From: JAMBLL01 sp964387145 | Lineage (GTDB): Bacteria; Actinomycetota; Acidimicrobiia; Spongiisociales; UBA5794 | NCBI GenBank assembly: GCA_964387145.1 | Contig: CAYLVM010000003.1 | Location: 14,526-78,525 of the forward strand | Length of the DNA: 64,000 bases | Direction: 5' to 3' | Program-made: the position numbers and the translations under genes | Notes under the pieces: generated by a model | What the model was told of the DNA's origin: nothing | Databases searched by the model: none | Seen by the model: the letters and a program-made list of their open reading frames with translations, nothing else | Shown: piece by piece, positions 41,511 to 51,900 of the stretch | Numbering within the stretch: the first letter of the stretch is position 1 | How the letters are laid out: every line of letters begins with the position of its first letter

Positions 41511-42586
41511 GCGTCGGCATCGCGGCCGCCGGATCCGGGGGGCACGTCTACCCTGCACTCGCCGTCGCCGATGAGATCGTCTCACGCGGGACCGCACGCG
41601 ATGATGTCATCTTCTTCGGCGGAGATCGCATGGAGGCCACGGTGGTCCCCGAAGCGGGGTACCCGTTCGTGAGCGTCGACATCCATGGGATCCGCCGATC
41701 GATGTCGATCGACAACCTGAAACTCCCGTTCAAGGTCAGGACCGCCCGGGACATCATCGCGGAGTCGATCGTGGCACGCGGTGTTCGCTCGATGGTCATC
41801 TTCGGTGGTTACGTGTCGGGACCTGCGGCACTCGCAGCGAGGAAGACCGGCATCCCGCTCATCATCCACGAGGCGAACGCTGTTCCTGGCGTAGCGAACC
41901 GTCTCGCCGCTCGGGGCGCAGACACGGTGTTCGTGGCGTTCGAGCCCGCCCTTGCCAAGCTCCCCGGTGCAGCCGTCATCGGGAGCCCACTGCGCAGTGC
42001 CTTCAACACGTTCGATCGAGACGCGTTGCGCGGCTCGGCCCGGGAACACTATGGCCTCGACTCGGATGCGACCGTGCTCGGAGTCATCGGGGGGAGTCTC
42101 GGTGCGAGTGCCCTCAACGAGATCGCCCATCGTCTCGCGTCCTCGTCCGACCGCTCCTTCGAGATACTCCACATCACCGGCCCGACCCACGAGGAACTCG
42201 TCGGCGCCCAGGCTCTCGGAGTCGAGGGATGGGTGGTGCGAGGCTACGAGAACGACATGCCCCGGTTGTACGCAGCTGCCGACCTCGTCCTGTCCCGCGG
42301 CGGCGCGCTCACTGTTGCCGAGCTGCACGCCACGCGCACGCCGGCGGTGATCATCCCACTGCCCGCAGGCGGTGGCTATCAAGGCATCAACGCCACGGAC
42401 GTCGTCGGTCTCGGCGGTGCGTTCGTGATCGATCAAGAGCGTGCCGATGAGATCATTTCCACGGTGCTGTCGCTCCTTGGGGACCGCGGCCGGTTGAGCG
42501 AGATGCGTGCAAGGCTCGAGAACGCGCCGCATCTGACGGCTGCCAGTCGCGTTGCAGATCGCGTGTTGGAGGTCCAGGGTGCTTGA
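41507..42586 (+). CDS. murG: Undecaprenyl-PP-MurNAc-pentapeptide GlcNAc transferase
   Basis: MurG converts lipid I to lipid II on the inner leaflet. The 359-residue GT-B enzyme has the N-terminal glycine loop AAGSGGHVYPALAVAD, IFGGYVSGPAALAA and HEANAVPGVANRLAA. The C-terminal half has GVIGGSLGASALNE and LVLSRGGALTVAELHATRTP. GTG 41507 overlaps the ftsW stop (GTGA). The usual IPxP loop appears as VIIPLPAGGGYQGINA. Confidence 0.95.
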   Translation: MSVGIAAAGSGGHVYPALAVADEIVSRGTARDDVIFFGGDRMEATVVPEAGYPFVSVDIHGIRRSMSIDNLKLPFKVRTARDIIAESIVARGVRSMVIFGGYVSGPAALAARKTGIPLIIHEANAVPGVANRLAARGADTVFVAFEPALAKLPGAAVIGSPLRSAFNTFDRDALRGSAREHYGLDSDATVLGVIGGSLGASALNEIAHRLASSSDRSFEILHITGPTHEELVGAQALGVEGWVVRGYENDMPRLYAAADLVLSRGGALTVAELHATRTPAVIIPLPAGGGYQGINATDVVGLGGAFVIDQERADEIISTVLSLLGDRGRLSEMRARLENAPHLTAASRVADRVLEVQGA

Positions 42587-43946
42587 CGACAGGAACATCC
42601 CGCACAGAGTCCACATCGTTGGAGCCGGAGGCGCCGGAATGTCGGGGCTGGCGAAGCTGCTCAGTCAGCTCGGGCACGATGTGTCCGGGTCCGACATGAA
42701 GCCCGGCTACATGCTCGACACGCTGCGCGATGTCGACGTCGACATCTGGGTCGGGCACCGGCCCGATCGGATCGAGGGTGTCGACCTCGTCATAGCGTCG
42801 TCTGCGGTGCCAGATTCGGATCCAGAGCTCCGTGCTGCGAGAACCTCCGGGATCGACGTATGGCGGCGCCCCGCGCTGCTGAGCGCCCTGTCGAGCCGTC
42901 AGACCACGATCGGGTTCGCCGGTACCCATGGGAAGACGACCTCGACAGCTCTTGCGGTAACGGCGATGCGCGGGTCAGGCAAGGATCCGACGTTCCTCGT
43001 GGGAGGAGAGATGGTCGGGATGAACACCGGTGCTTCTCTCGGATCAGAGGATCTCTTCCTGCTCGAGGCCGACGAAGCGTTCGGAACCTTCAGGCATCTC
43101 GACCTCGATGCGATTCTCGTCACCAACATCGAGTCCGACCATCTCGACCACTACGGAACGGTCGCCGCACTCGAGGACGCCTTTGCCCAGGTAGCCGACC
43201 GCGTACCGGGTCCAACGATCGGATGTATCGACGACGCCGGGGTTCGCAGGCTCGCACAGCGGACGCCGATCATCACGTACGGTTTCTCCCAGGACGCTGT
43301 TTGGCGTATCACCGGACTCGACCACATCGACGGCGGCGTGACGTTCACGCTGATGGGACCGGGCGGAGCAACGCCTGTGACACTTCCAAAACCGGGTGAA
43401 CACCTGGCAGCCAACGCGGCCGGGGTGCTGGCACTCCTCGCAGAACTCGGCGTCGATCTCGACACGGCTGCGGCCGCTCTTCGTGGGTTCAGCGGTGTGC
43501 GACGACGCTATGAGATCAAGGCCAAGGTCCGTGACGTCACGATCGTCGACGACTACGCCCACCATCCAACAGAGGTAGCTGCAACGATCGCCGCCGCGTC
43601 GGTTGGCTCCCAGGGTCGGGTCATCGTCGTGTTCCAACCGCACCGGTACACGAGGACGGCTGACCTTGCCCCCGACTTCGGTGCCCCCCTCGCCCTCGCC
43701 GACGCCGTCATCGTGACCGACATCTATGCGGCAGGTGAGCAGCCGATCATCGGAGTCAGCGGCCGACTCGTCGTTCAGGCGACAGATGCTGCAGGAGGTG
43801 AGGTTCAGTTCGTGCCGAGGATCACCGATGTCGCAGCTGTCGTTTCCGACCTTGTGGAGCCGGGTGACACAGTTTTGCTCCTCGGAGCAGGGGACATCAC
43901 ATCGATCGCCAGAGAGGTCGCGCTCGCCATCGAGGCACAGCGATGA
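42579..43946 (+). CDS. murC: UDP-MurNAc L-alanine ligase
   Basis: MurC attaches L-alanine to UDP-MurNAc. The 455-residue protein opens with HIVGAGGAGMSGLAKLL. It has the P-loop FAGTHGKTTSTALA, NIESDHLDHYG and VDDYAHHPTEVAATI with FQPHRYTRT. GTG 42579 follows GGAGG by about 7 bases and overlaps the end of murG by 8. It is coupled to murB (ATGA). Confidence 0.95.
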   Translation: MLDDRNIPHRVHIVGAGGAGMSGLAKLLSQLGHDVSGSDMKPGYMLDTLRDVDVDIWVGHRPDRIEGVDLVIASSAVPDSDPELRAARTSGIDVWRRPALLSALSSRQTTIGFAGTHGKTTSTALAVTAMRGSGKDPTFLVGGEMVGMNTGASLGSEDLFLLEADEAFGTFRHLDLDAILVTNIESDHLDHYGTVAALEDAFAQVADRVPGPTIGCIDDAGVRRLAQRTPIITYGFSQDAVWRITGLDHIDGGVTFTLMGPGGATPVTLPKPGEHLAANAAGVLALLAELGVDLDTAAAALRGFSGVRRRYEIKAKVRDVTIVDDYAHHPTEVAATIAAASVGSQGRVIVVFQPHRYTRTADLAPDFGAPLALADAVIVTDIYAAGEQPIIGVSGRLVVQATDAAGGEVQFVPRITDVAAVVSDLVEPGDTVLLLGAGDITSIAREVALAIEAQR

Positions 43947-44842
43947 TCGATCACCCGAGCGTGCGGGACAACGTTCAGCTCGCACCGTTCACGACGTACA
44001 AGGTCGGTGGCACCGCACGTTTCTTCGCCGAGCCTGGGGATCTTGGTGAACTGCGCGAGGTGCTCTCGCTCGCACCTCCCGATACCAGCGTCGTCGTACT
44101 CGGGAGGGGAAGTAACGTCGTGGTCTCCGAGAGGGGCATCGACGGCCTCGTCATCAAGCTCGGTCGATCGTTTCAAGCGGTGTCTGTCGGAGACGATGGA
44201 GACGTGACGGCGGGCGGAGGGGCTGCGCTTCCAAAGGTCGCGCGCCTCGCTGCCAGTTGGGGACGCGGGGGACTTGGCTTCTTCGTCGGTATCCCTGGAA
44301 GTGTCGGGGGAGCCGTTCGCATGAACGCAGGGGGTCACGGTTCCGATACCGCTCATGTGATGCGCCACGCGCTGATCCTGGACGCAACGACACGGCAGTT
44401 GACGCGCTCGACACCCCGGGACCTCGAGCTGGGCTATCGGTGTTCGAACCTCGTCGATCCAGACATCGTCGTCCAGGCGACGTTCGCGACCACGGAGGCA
44501 GACGCCGACGTCCTCGAAGACGAGATTCGCGAGATCACGCGATGGCGAAAGGCGAACCAGCCCGGTGGAACCCTCAACGCCGGAAGCGTGTTCAAGAACC
44601 CTGATGGTGACTTCGCCGGGGCGATCATCGAACGTGTCGGGCTGAAGGGGAAGCGTTTCGGGCCGGTTCGTGTATCGCCCGTCCACGCGAACTTCCTCGT
44701 TGCCAGCGGCGACGCCACAGCCGACGATATCTTCTCCTTCGTGGAGCGCATCAGAGCCATCGTTCGCGAGAGGGCCGGCATCGATCTCGAACCGGAGATC
44801 AAGTTTCTCGGTGAGTTCGCCGGAGAAGGGGAGGCATCGTGA
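43943..44842 (+). CDS. murB: UDP-MurNAc reductase
   Basis: MurB is the FAD-dependent reductase that makes UDP-MurNAc from its enolpyruvyl precursor. The 299-residue protein has FTTYKVGGTARFF, the FAD-binding block LGRGSNVVVSERGIDGLVI and GFFVGIPGSVGGAVRMNAGGHG. The catalytic Ser is in NAGSVFKNP. It is of the type lacking a large C-terminal insertion (type II-like). ATGA overlap with murC and GTGA overlap with ftsQ. Confidence 0.95.
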   Translation: MIDHPSVRDNVQLAPFTTYKVGGTARFFAEPGDLGELREVLSLAPPDTSVVVLGRGSNVVVSERGIDGLVIKLGRSFQAVSVGDDGDVTAGGGAALPKVARLAASWGRGGLGFFVGIPGSVGGAVRMNAGGHGSDTAHVMRHALILDATTRQLTRSTPRDLELGYRCSNLVDPDIVVQATFATTEADADVLEDEIREITRWRKANQPGGTLNAGSVFKNPDGDFAGAIIERVGLKGKRFGPVRVSPVHANFLVASGDATADDIFSFVERIRAIVRERAGIDLEPEIKFLGEFAGEGEAS

Positions 44843-45609
44843 CCACGATGGAGCCCCGTGTTGCCGAGCGCCGCCGAAGCGTATCTGAGGATCGGGCCCG
44901 TCGTAGGCTGCGGTGGATTCTGCTTGCCATCGTGCTGGTAGCGGTCACCGCGTTCGGTTTCTGGCTGATCCGCAGCCCGCTTCTTTCGATCTCGACCGTC
45001 GAGATCACCGGGGCAGAACGCTCTGACCCCGGCGCAGTCCTCAACGCTCTCGGAGTCGGTGTGGGAACACCGACGATCGACGTGCGAGCCTCAACCATCG
45101 AGAGAGCAGTTGCGGCAGATTCGTGGGTGGCGTCTGTCGATGTCGCACTGGCGTGGCCGGGCTCGATCGTCATCACGGTCACCGAGCACGTCCCCGTGGC
45201 ACCAGTGCGCTCTGGAGACACGTGGGTGCTGGTGTCTGAGGAGGCAACGGTTCTCGAGGAAGTGGTGGGAGTCTCGCCGGACAGCGCGATCGTCGACATC
45301 GACGTGGGAAGCGTCGTCCCCGGATCCTCGATAGACGACCCGTTCGTCGCCGGTTCGATGGTGTTCATCGCTGCCCTCCGTCCCGATCTGAGAGCGGGGA
45401 CCGTGCTCGTGCGCGACGGAGATGGGTTGTTCGCCGTGGTCGCAGGACACAGGGTTCGCCTCGGGCGTCCGGTCGACCTCGAGGCGAAGGCGACGGTACT
45501 CGGGACCCTCATCGACAGCGGTCTGGCAGAGGGCGTCTCCATCGACCTGATCGCACCGCTACGTCCCGCTGTCACCAACCCTCAACCTCAGCTAGAGGGT
45601 GAGCAATAA
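44839..45609 (+). CDS. ftsQ: Cell division protein FtsQ
   Basis: A 256-residue bitopic divisome protein. A basic cytoplasmic tail (to residue 30) leads into one membrane helix (WILLAIVLVAVTAFGFWLI). The POTRA domain follows (LLSISTVEITGAERSDPGAV...), then the FtsQ/DivIB beta domain. Position between murB and ftsZ agrees. The GTG start overlaps the murB stop by 4 bases. Confidence 0.92.
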   Translation: MTTMEPRVAERRRSVSEDRARRRLRWILLAIVLVAVTAFGFWLIRSPLLSISTVEITGAERSDPGAVLNALGVGVGTPTIDVRASTIERAVAADSWVASVDVALAWPGSIVITVTEHVPVAPVRSGDTWVLVSEEATVLEEVVGVSPDSAIVDIDVGSVVPGSSIDDPFVAGSMVFIAALRPDLRAGTVLVRDGDGLFAVVAGHRVRLGRPVDLEAKATVLGTLIDSGLAEGVSIDLIAPLRPAVTNPQPQLEGEQ

Positions 45610-45675
45610 GCGCCCCGGATACCTCGACCTGGCGACTAAGGTTGCGATGAACCTTCCTGGGGAGGGATGGAGAAG

Positions 45676-46773
45676 ATGACAGATTCGAGCAGACCGCCGA
45701 ACACGTATCTCGCGGTGATCAAGGTCGTCGGTGTCGGTGGCGGCGGTGTAAACGCCGTGAACCGCATGATCGAAGAGGGCGTCGGCGGTGTCGAGTTCAT
45801 CGCGATCAACACGGACGCCCAGGCACTCTTGATGTCCGACGCAGATGTGAAACTCGACATCGGACGCGAATCGACCCGCGGCCTCGGTGCTGGAGCCAAC
45901 CCCGAGATCGGCCGGGGGGCTGCAGAAGATCACCGTGACGAGATCGAAGATGCCCTCGAGGGCGCAGACATGGTGTTCATCACCGCGGGGGAAGGTGGGG
46001 GCACCGGGACCGGTGGCGCACCCGTTGTTGCTGAGGTCGCACGATCGATCGGCGCATTGACTGTCGGAGTGGTGACGCGCCCGTTCGGGTTCGAAGGGCG
46101 CCGTCGAAGTGTTCAAGCCGAACAGGGCATCCAGGGACTCAAAGCTGCGGTCGATACGTTGATCATCATCCCCAACGAGCGGCTCCTCGAGATCGCAGAC
46201 CCGAACACACCCATCACGGATGCTTTCCGCATGGCCGATGAGGTGCTGACGTCGGGTGTCAAAGGGATCACCGAGCTCATCACGACCCCGGGTCTGATCA
46301 ACGTCGACTTCGCCGATGTCCAGGCGGTGATGTCGGACGCAGGCTCTGCTGTGATGGGCATCGGTGTCTCGACCGGGGACTCACGCTCACAGCAGGCGGC
46401 CGAGAAGGCGATCTCGAGTCCCCTCCTCGAGACCTCGATGGAGGGGGCACGCGGCGTGCTGTTGTCCATTGCAGGCCCACGAGACATGACGCTGCACGAG
46501 GTCAACACGGCAGCGACTCTCATCTCGGACCACTCGGATGCCGACGCGAACATCATCTTCGGTGCAGTGATCGACGACACGCTCGGCGACGAGATGCGGG
46601 TAACCGTCATCGCTGCCGGTTTCGACCATGATCGGAGAGGCTCGTTTTCGCCGACGACCCCGAGTTCGACACCGCGTTCGCGGCCTTCCATCTTGAGGGA
46701 TGATGACGCTCCGATGTCGGGTGACGACCGTGGAACGGACGAGATGGACATCCCAGGATTCGTCCAGGGATGA
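45676..46773 (+). CDS. ftsZ: Cell division GTPase FtsZ
   Basis: FtsZ is the tubulin-like GTPase that forms the division ring. The 365-residue protein has KVVGVGGGGVNAVNRM, the GTP loop GEGGGTGTGGAPVVAE, and the T7 loop NVDFADVQAVMSDAG. The C-terminal peptide is DEMDIPGFVQG, which normally binds SepF or FtsA-type partners. No ftsA is present, so SepF (about 1.3 kb downstream) is the likely anchor. ATG 45676 is preferred because GGGGAGGG lies 9 bases upstream. ATG 45667 directly abuts that site. Confidence 0.97.
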   Translation: MTDSSRPPNTYLAVIKVVGVGGGGVNAVNRMIEEGVGGVEFIAINTDAQALLMSDADVKLDIGRESTRGLGAGANPEIGRGAAEDHRDEIEDALEGADMVFITAGEGGGTGTGGAPVVAEVARSIGALTVGVVTRPFGFEGRRRSVQAEQGIQGLKAAVDTLIIIPNERLLEIADPNTPITDAFRMADEVLTSGVKGITELITTPGLINVDFADVQAVMSDAGSAVMGIGVSTGDSRSQQAAEKAISSPLLETSMEGARGVLLSIAGPRDMTLHEVNTAATLISDHSDADANIIFGAVIDDTLGDEMRVTVIAAGFDHDRRGSFSPTTPSSTPRSRPSILRDDDAPMSGDDRGTDEMDIPGFVQG

Positions 46774-47399
46774 TCCTACCTCCCGGTATCGGGGGGGTTG
46801 TCTTCGGTACGAGAGCCCTCGGGGATGGGCGTCGCGACGAAGCTGCACGTTCGGCAATCTCCGCAGAACTCGGTATCTCACAGGATTGGGCGACGATCGA
46901 CCAGGTCCACGGGACACGCGTGGTGCAAGCATCAGAAGCCGGCCTCTACGGTGAGGCAGACGCTCTCGTCACTGCGGCGATCGGACTGCCGATCGCTATC
47001 GCCACAGCAGACTGCGTACCCGTCGTCCTGCTCGGCGAGGTGACACGCGCTGTTGCACACGCAGGATGGAGAGGAGTTGCCCGAGGAGTCGTCCCGGCTA
47101 CGATCGACCGGATGCATGCTCTCGGGGACACACCGACCGTAGCGATCCTCGGTCCCCATATCGGATCGTGCTGCTACGAGGTTGGCCCAGAGGTGATCGA
47201 AGCTGTGGGAGGGTTCCCATCCCAGACGAGATCTGGAACGTTGAGTGTGGAACTCTCTGGCGCGATCCGATCGCAGCTCGGCGATGTCGACGTGATCGAT
47301 ATCGGCTGCTGTACCCACGACGACCCATCGATGGCGTCGTATCGTGAAGATGGAACGTCGGAAAGGCAGGTGACGATCGTATGGATTCCCCAGGGCTGA
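46770..47399 (+). CDS. pgeF: Laccase-domain purine nucleoside phosphorylase / peptidoglycan editing factor (YfiH family)
   Basis: A 209-residue YfiH/PgeF-family protein. Family members have purine nucleoside phosphorylase activity and, in E. coli, edit mis-incorporated residues in peptidoglycan precursors. The metal ligands are in QVHGTRV, TADCVPV and VAHAGWRGVARG, followed by GPHIGSCCYEVG. It lies in an ATGA overlap with ftsZ, the usual actinobacterial position, and overlaps yggS by 19 bases. Confidence 0.92.
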   Translation: MILPPGIGGVVFGTRALGDGRRDEAARSAISAELGISQDWATIDQVHGTRVVQASEAGLYGEADALVTAAIGLPIAIATADCVPVVLLGEVTRAVAHAGWRGVARGVVPATIDRMHALGDTPTVAILGPHIGSCCYEVGPEVIEAVGGFPSQTRSGTLSVELSGAIRSQLGDVDVIDIGCCTHDDPSMASYREDGTSERQVTIVWIPQG

Positions 47400-48052
47400 A
47401 CACGGTTCGTCGGAGGATGGTGGCCGCTGCCGAGCGCGCCGGTCGCAACGCCGACGAGATCGATCTGGTAGTGGTTTCCAAGATGCGATCCAACGAGGAG
47501 GTTCTCAGCGTCTATCGGTCGGGGGAGAGGATCTTCGGGGAGAACCGTCAGCAGGGCCTCAGAGCGAGAGTCGAAGCGGACTTCCCCGATGACATCACGT
47601 GGCACTTCATAGGCCCGTTGCAGTCTCGCAAGGCCCGGTACGTGGCTGCCCATGTCGGGCTGCTCCACTCACTCGATCGCTTGTCCCTTGCCGAGCGTTG
47701 GGTTGCCGTGCACGGCGGCCCAGCGCTCGTTCAGTTCAATCTCGCCGGTGAACCTCAGAAGGTCGGGTTCGATCCACAGAGCGCAGACGAGGTACTCGCA
47801 GGTGTCCTCGAGATCGGTGTCGATGTCCGCGGTGTCATGGCCATCCCGCCGCTCGTCGAAGACCCCGCAGAGTCAGCGCCGTGGTTCGCCCTGTTGCGAG
47901 GGATCTTCGAACGCTATCGTGAGGAGTCGCCACTCATCGATGTGTGTTCGATGGGCATGACGAACGACTTCGAGGTCGCCATAGCGGAGGGTGCCACCAC
48001 CATTCGCGTGGGAAGGGCTATCTTTGAGGGTACGAACACCGCCCGGCACTGA
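47381..48052 (+). CDS. yggS: PLP homeostasis protein (YggS/YlmE family)
   Basis: A 223-residue alanine-racemase-fold protein that binds pyridoxal phosphate but has no known catalytic activity. It affects PLP and amino-acid balance. The PLP lysine is K34 in LVVVSKMR. Other blocks are FGENRQQGL, WHFIGPLQSRK and the C-terminal CSMGMTNDFEVAI...TTIRVGRAIFEG. It overlaps pgeF and precedes sepF, as in Bacillus ylmE-ylmF. Confidence 0.93.
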   Translation: MDSPGLNTVRRRMVAAAERAGRNADEIDLVVVSKMRSNEEVLSVYRSGERIFGENRQQGLRARVEADFPDDITWHFIGPLQSRKARYVAAHVGLLHSLDRLSLAERWVAVHGGPALVQFNLAGEPQKVGFDPQSADEVLAGVLEIGVDVRGVMAIPPLVEDPAESAPWFALLRGIFERYREESPLIDVCSMGMTNDFEVAIAEGATTIRVGRAIFEGTNTARH

Positions 48053-48072
48053 CGACACGTGGGAACGACGCA

Positions 48073-48675
48073 ATGGCATCAATCTGGAACAAGACGCTCT
48101 TCTATCTCGGGCTCGTCGACGACGAGGAGCAAGGTGCAGACACAGCTGCTCCTGTCGTCGACACACGCTCGACTACGCCTCAAGCGCCTCCGCCAAGGGC
48201 CCCGGAACCCTACGAGTCTGCGACCGCGTCGGTTCGGCCCCCCGGCACCGTCCCGGTGTCTGGGCGACGTGTCGAACCGCCCGCATCGACGGCGCGTCAG
48301 GTGTCTGGCGATCGAAAGCATGCGGAAGCAGGTGTCCTCATTCACCCCAACGCAGGTTCGATGTCGACCGCCGAAGTGCCGGTGCGCCGTTCGGAGCCCG
48401 AGTCCCAGATCATCGTCGCCCGGAACTTCTCTGATGCCCAGACGCTTGCAGACTCGATCCGGGCCGGACGCACCGTCGTGCTCGATCTGAGAAGTACGGA
48501 ACCAGAGATGGTCCGCAGGATCGTCGATTTCGCATCAGGTCTCACCTACGCGCTCGACGGCAAGATGTCCAAGACGACCCAGGGGGTCATCCTCGTGACA
48601 CCGACGGGTGTTTCTCTCGGTGTCGGTGAGCAGGAGCGACTCGCGCGTCTCGGTCTCTTCGCCCAGTCGATCTGA
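48073..48675 (+). CDS. sepF: Cell division protein SepF
   Basis: SepF anchors and bundles FtsZ at the membrane and replaces FtsA in actinobacteria. This 200-residue protein starts with an amphipathic helix (MASIWNKTLFYLGLVDD), then a long Pro/Thr-rich linker to about residue 110. The SepF domain follows (IIVARNFSDAQTLADSIRAGRTVVLDLRS... DFASGLTYALDGKMSK...GVILVTP). It lies 20 bases after yggS. Confidence 0.95.
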   Translation: MASIWNKTLFYLGLVDDEEQGADTAAPVVDTRSTTPQAPPPRAPEPYESATASVRPPGTVPVSGRRVEPPASTARQVSGDRKHAEAGVLIHPNAGSMSTAEVPVRRSEPESQIIVARNFSDAQTLADSIRAGRTVVLDLRSTEPEMVRRIVDFASGLTYALDGKMSKTTQGVILVTPTGVSLGVGEQERLARLGLFAQSI

Positions 48676-48676
48676 C

Positions 48677-48940
48677 GTGAGTCTCCTCCGATCACTGATC
48701 CAACTGCTCTCGCTTGCGCTGCTGGCGTGGATTGTCCTGTCGTACATCGTCGTGTTCGGTCGCGTGCCGTGGGATCACCCGATCCGCAAGGCGTATGACT
48801 TCCTTTCACGGATGATCGAGCCGATCCTCCGGCCAATTCGCGCCGTGGTTCCTCCGCTACGGATGGGCGGCGGGGCACTCGATCTGTCTCCACTGATCCT
48901 CATCTTCGGTCTTCAGATCCTCTCGAACCTTCTCCGCTGA
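48677..48940 (+). CDS. YggT-family membrane protein
   Basis: An 87-residue protein with two membrane helices and the YggT pattern SLALLAWIVLSYIVVFG, then AYDFLSRMIEPILRPIRAVVPP and LDLSPLILIFGLQILSNLL. The GTG at 48677, one base after the sepF stop, gives the family length. It usually precedes divIVA/wag31 in actinobacteria. Here ileS follows in convergent orientation after 12 bases. Confidence 0.9.
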   Translation: MSLLRSLIQLLSLALLAWIVLSYIVVFGRVPWDHPIRKAYDFLSRMIEPILRPIRAVVPPLRMGGGALDLSPLILIFGLQILSNLLR

Positions 48941-48952
48941 CACGACGAGGCG

Positions 48953-51900
48953 TCACTCGATCCTGTCGATACCGAGACCGACGCTGGAACCGGCGATATC
49001 GACGCGCTCTGTGCCACCGGACGCGTCGGCGACGATCTCTGTAGCCAGTACCTCGCCTGCGATGAAGGACTCGTGCCTGGAGAACGCCTCGGCGATGTTG
49101 TCGTCGGGACAGTTCCATCGCAGGACGATCCGGTCGGTGACGTCGAGACCATGGGACCGTCTCAGCCCCTGAACGCGGTTGACCAGTTCCCTCGCGAGAC
49201 CCTCGATGCGTAGATCGTCGTCGAGTCTCGTGTCGAGGGCGACCGATATCGGTCCTTCGGAAGCGACGACCGTGCCTTCGCGCGGCGTGCGGGCCACGAT
49301 GAGGTCGTCCTGTGTGACGGTGACTCCCCCCGCGTCGGTGGTGCCACCGTCGAGGAGAGCTGCGATCGCTTCGTGCCCGAGTTCAGCGATAGCGGAGGCA
49401 ACCGTCTTCATGTCCTTCCCGAGTTTCGGGCCGAGGACTTTGAAGTTCGCCTTGGCTTCGAGATCGACGAGTCCTGCTTCGTCGCTATGGACCTCGACGG
49501 TTCGCACGTTGAGCTCGTCGGTGATCAGCGCGCTGTGGCTTTCAACGGCTCGCTTCACTTCCTCAGATCGCGTCACGATCGTCACTGTGTGGAGGGGTTG
49601 ACGGACGCGGAGGTCGTGGCGCTTGCGCAGACCGCGTCCGAGGTTGACGACGGTGCGAACGATGGACATCCCAGACTCGAGTTCGGCGTCGATCGACGTG
49701 TGATCGGCGACCGGGTAGTCGGTGTGGTGGACACTGGCGGGAGCGTCCGGGTCGACCGAGCGGACGAGGCCCTGGTACATCTCCTCGGTGATGAACGGCA
49801 GTATCGGAGCGGCAACTGCTGCGAAGGTGGTGAGTACCTCGTAGAGCGTTGCGAACGCAGCCATCTTGTCGACGATGTCGTCGCTGTCGCGTCGGGACCA
49901 GAAGCGGCGCCGGGAACGTCGTATGTACCAGTTCGTGAGATCGCCGACGAATCCAATGATCGGTGGTACGACCGCGTAGAGGCGGTACGCCTCCATCTCC
50001 TCGTTCACACTCCCGATCAGGGATTGGAGCACCGAGACGACCCAGCGATCGATCTCTGGCCGCTCGGCGAGCGGGGGAGCCGTGGCGAGGTCGTGTGCCG
50101 TGAGACCGTCGGCATCGGCGTACGTCGCAAAGAACGAGTACGAGTTCCACAGTGGCAACAGGACGGTGCGAATGACCTCGCGCACACCGGCCTCGGAGAA
50201 GCGCAGCGGCTCGCCGCGCACGATCGGTGAGTTGATCAGATAGGCACGGAGGGCATCGGCGCCGAAGGCGTCGATCACGTGGGATGGATCCGGGTAGTTC
50301 TTGAGTGATTTGGACATCTTGCGGCCGTCTTCAGCGAGAACCATGCCGGTGACGATGCAGTTCTGGAACGGTGCCTCGTCGCGGATCGCCGTCGACAGGA
50401 CGAGCAGCGTATAGAACCATCCACGCGTCTGATCGAGACCCTCAGCGATGAAGTCTGCTGGAAAGCGGTTCTCGAAGCGTGCCTCGTTCTCGAACGGGTA
50501 GTGGATCTGGGCGAAGGGCATCGAGCCGCTCTCGAACCAGCAGTCGAGGACCTCAGGGATCCTCGTCATGGTCCCGCCACAGGTCGCACACGGGAACGTG
50601 ACGAGATCGACGACGTGCTTATGGAGATCGTCGAGCATCGTGCCAGACAGATCGAACAGCTGCTCACGAGAGCCCACAGCGATCTGTTCGTCGCACCGAT
50701 CGCACTCCCACACCGGGATGCACGATCCCCAGTAGCGGTTCCGTGAGATCGCCCAGTCACGTGCACCTTCGAGCCAGTTCCCGAACCTCTTCTCTCCAAT
50801 GGCGGTGGGCACCCACAGGATGTCCCGGTTCACCTCGACCATGCGGTCTCGGAACTTCTCGACGGCCACGAACCAGGTCGGGATCGCCTTGTAGATGAGC
50901 GGTGTTCCGGTCCTCCAGCAGAAGGGGTACGAGTGCCTCAGCGTGGAGCGACGTACGAGAGCACCTCGTTCGTCGAGGAGGTCCATCAGCCTGGCATCCG
51001 CGTCCTTGACGTTGACGCCTGCAACCTCGGGGACCTCATCGGTGAAGCGCGCTTCGGCATCGACCGGGTCGACGAGTGAGGTGATCCCGGCGGCCTGCAT
51101 CGCAAGGAAGTCGGCCTCACCGTACGCAGGCGCCATGTGGACGAGGCCGGTCCCTTCGACGGTCGTGACCTCGGGTGAGGTGATCACGTTGAATGCACCA
51201 TCGGCACGTTCAGAGGTGAAGTAGTCGAACGGAGGCTCGTACACCGTGCCGACCAGGTCTCTGCCGGGCGCCGTCGTATCGATCGATACATCCTCACCGA
51301 AGACGGTAGCGACGAGATCGCTTGCCACCCAGTAGCGGCGATCATCCTGTGGCACCGATACGCGTGCGTACTCGATGTCCTCTCCAACGGCGATGGCCAG
51401 GTTGGAGGGAACGGTCCATGGTGTCGTCGTCCAGAACACGAGCCAATCGCCAACAGCAACCGGGCCGCTGGCGTCGGTGACGCGCACACGAACGGTGATG
51501 GCAGGATCATCGACGTCGCGATAGTCGAGGTTCGCCTCGAAGTTCGACAAGGGTGTCGTTGCCCCGTATGAGTAGGGAAGCACCTTGAAGTCCTGGTAGA
51601 TGTACCCGCGATCCCAGAGTTCCTTGAACACCCACCACACGGACTCCATGAAGTCGGTGTCCATCGTCTTGTAGTCGTTGTCGAAATCGACCCAGCGCCC
51701 GATACGCCTCGTGATGTCGTACCAGTCCTCAGTCGTGTTGTTGACCATCACACGGCACGCCTCGTTGAACGTGTCGATGCCAAGTTCTGCGATCTCGCGT
51801 GGCCCGGAGACACCGAGTTGTTTCTCGACCTCCATCTCGACGGGAAGGCCGTGTGTGTCCCAGCCGAACCGACGCTCGACCCGGTACCCGCGCATGGTCC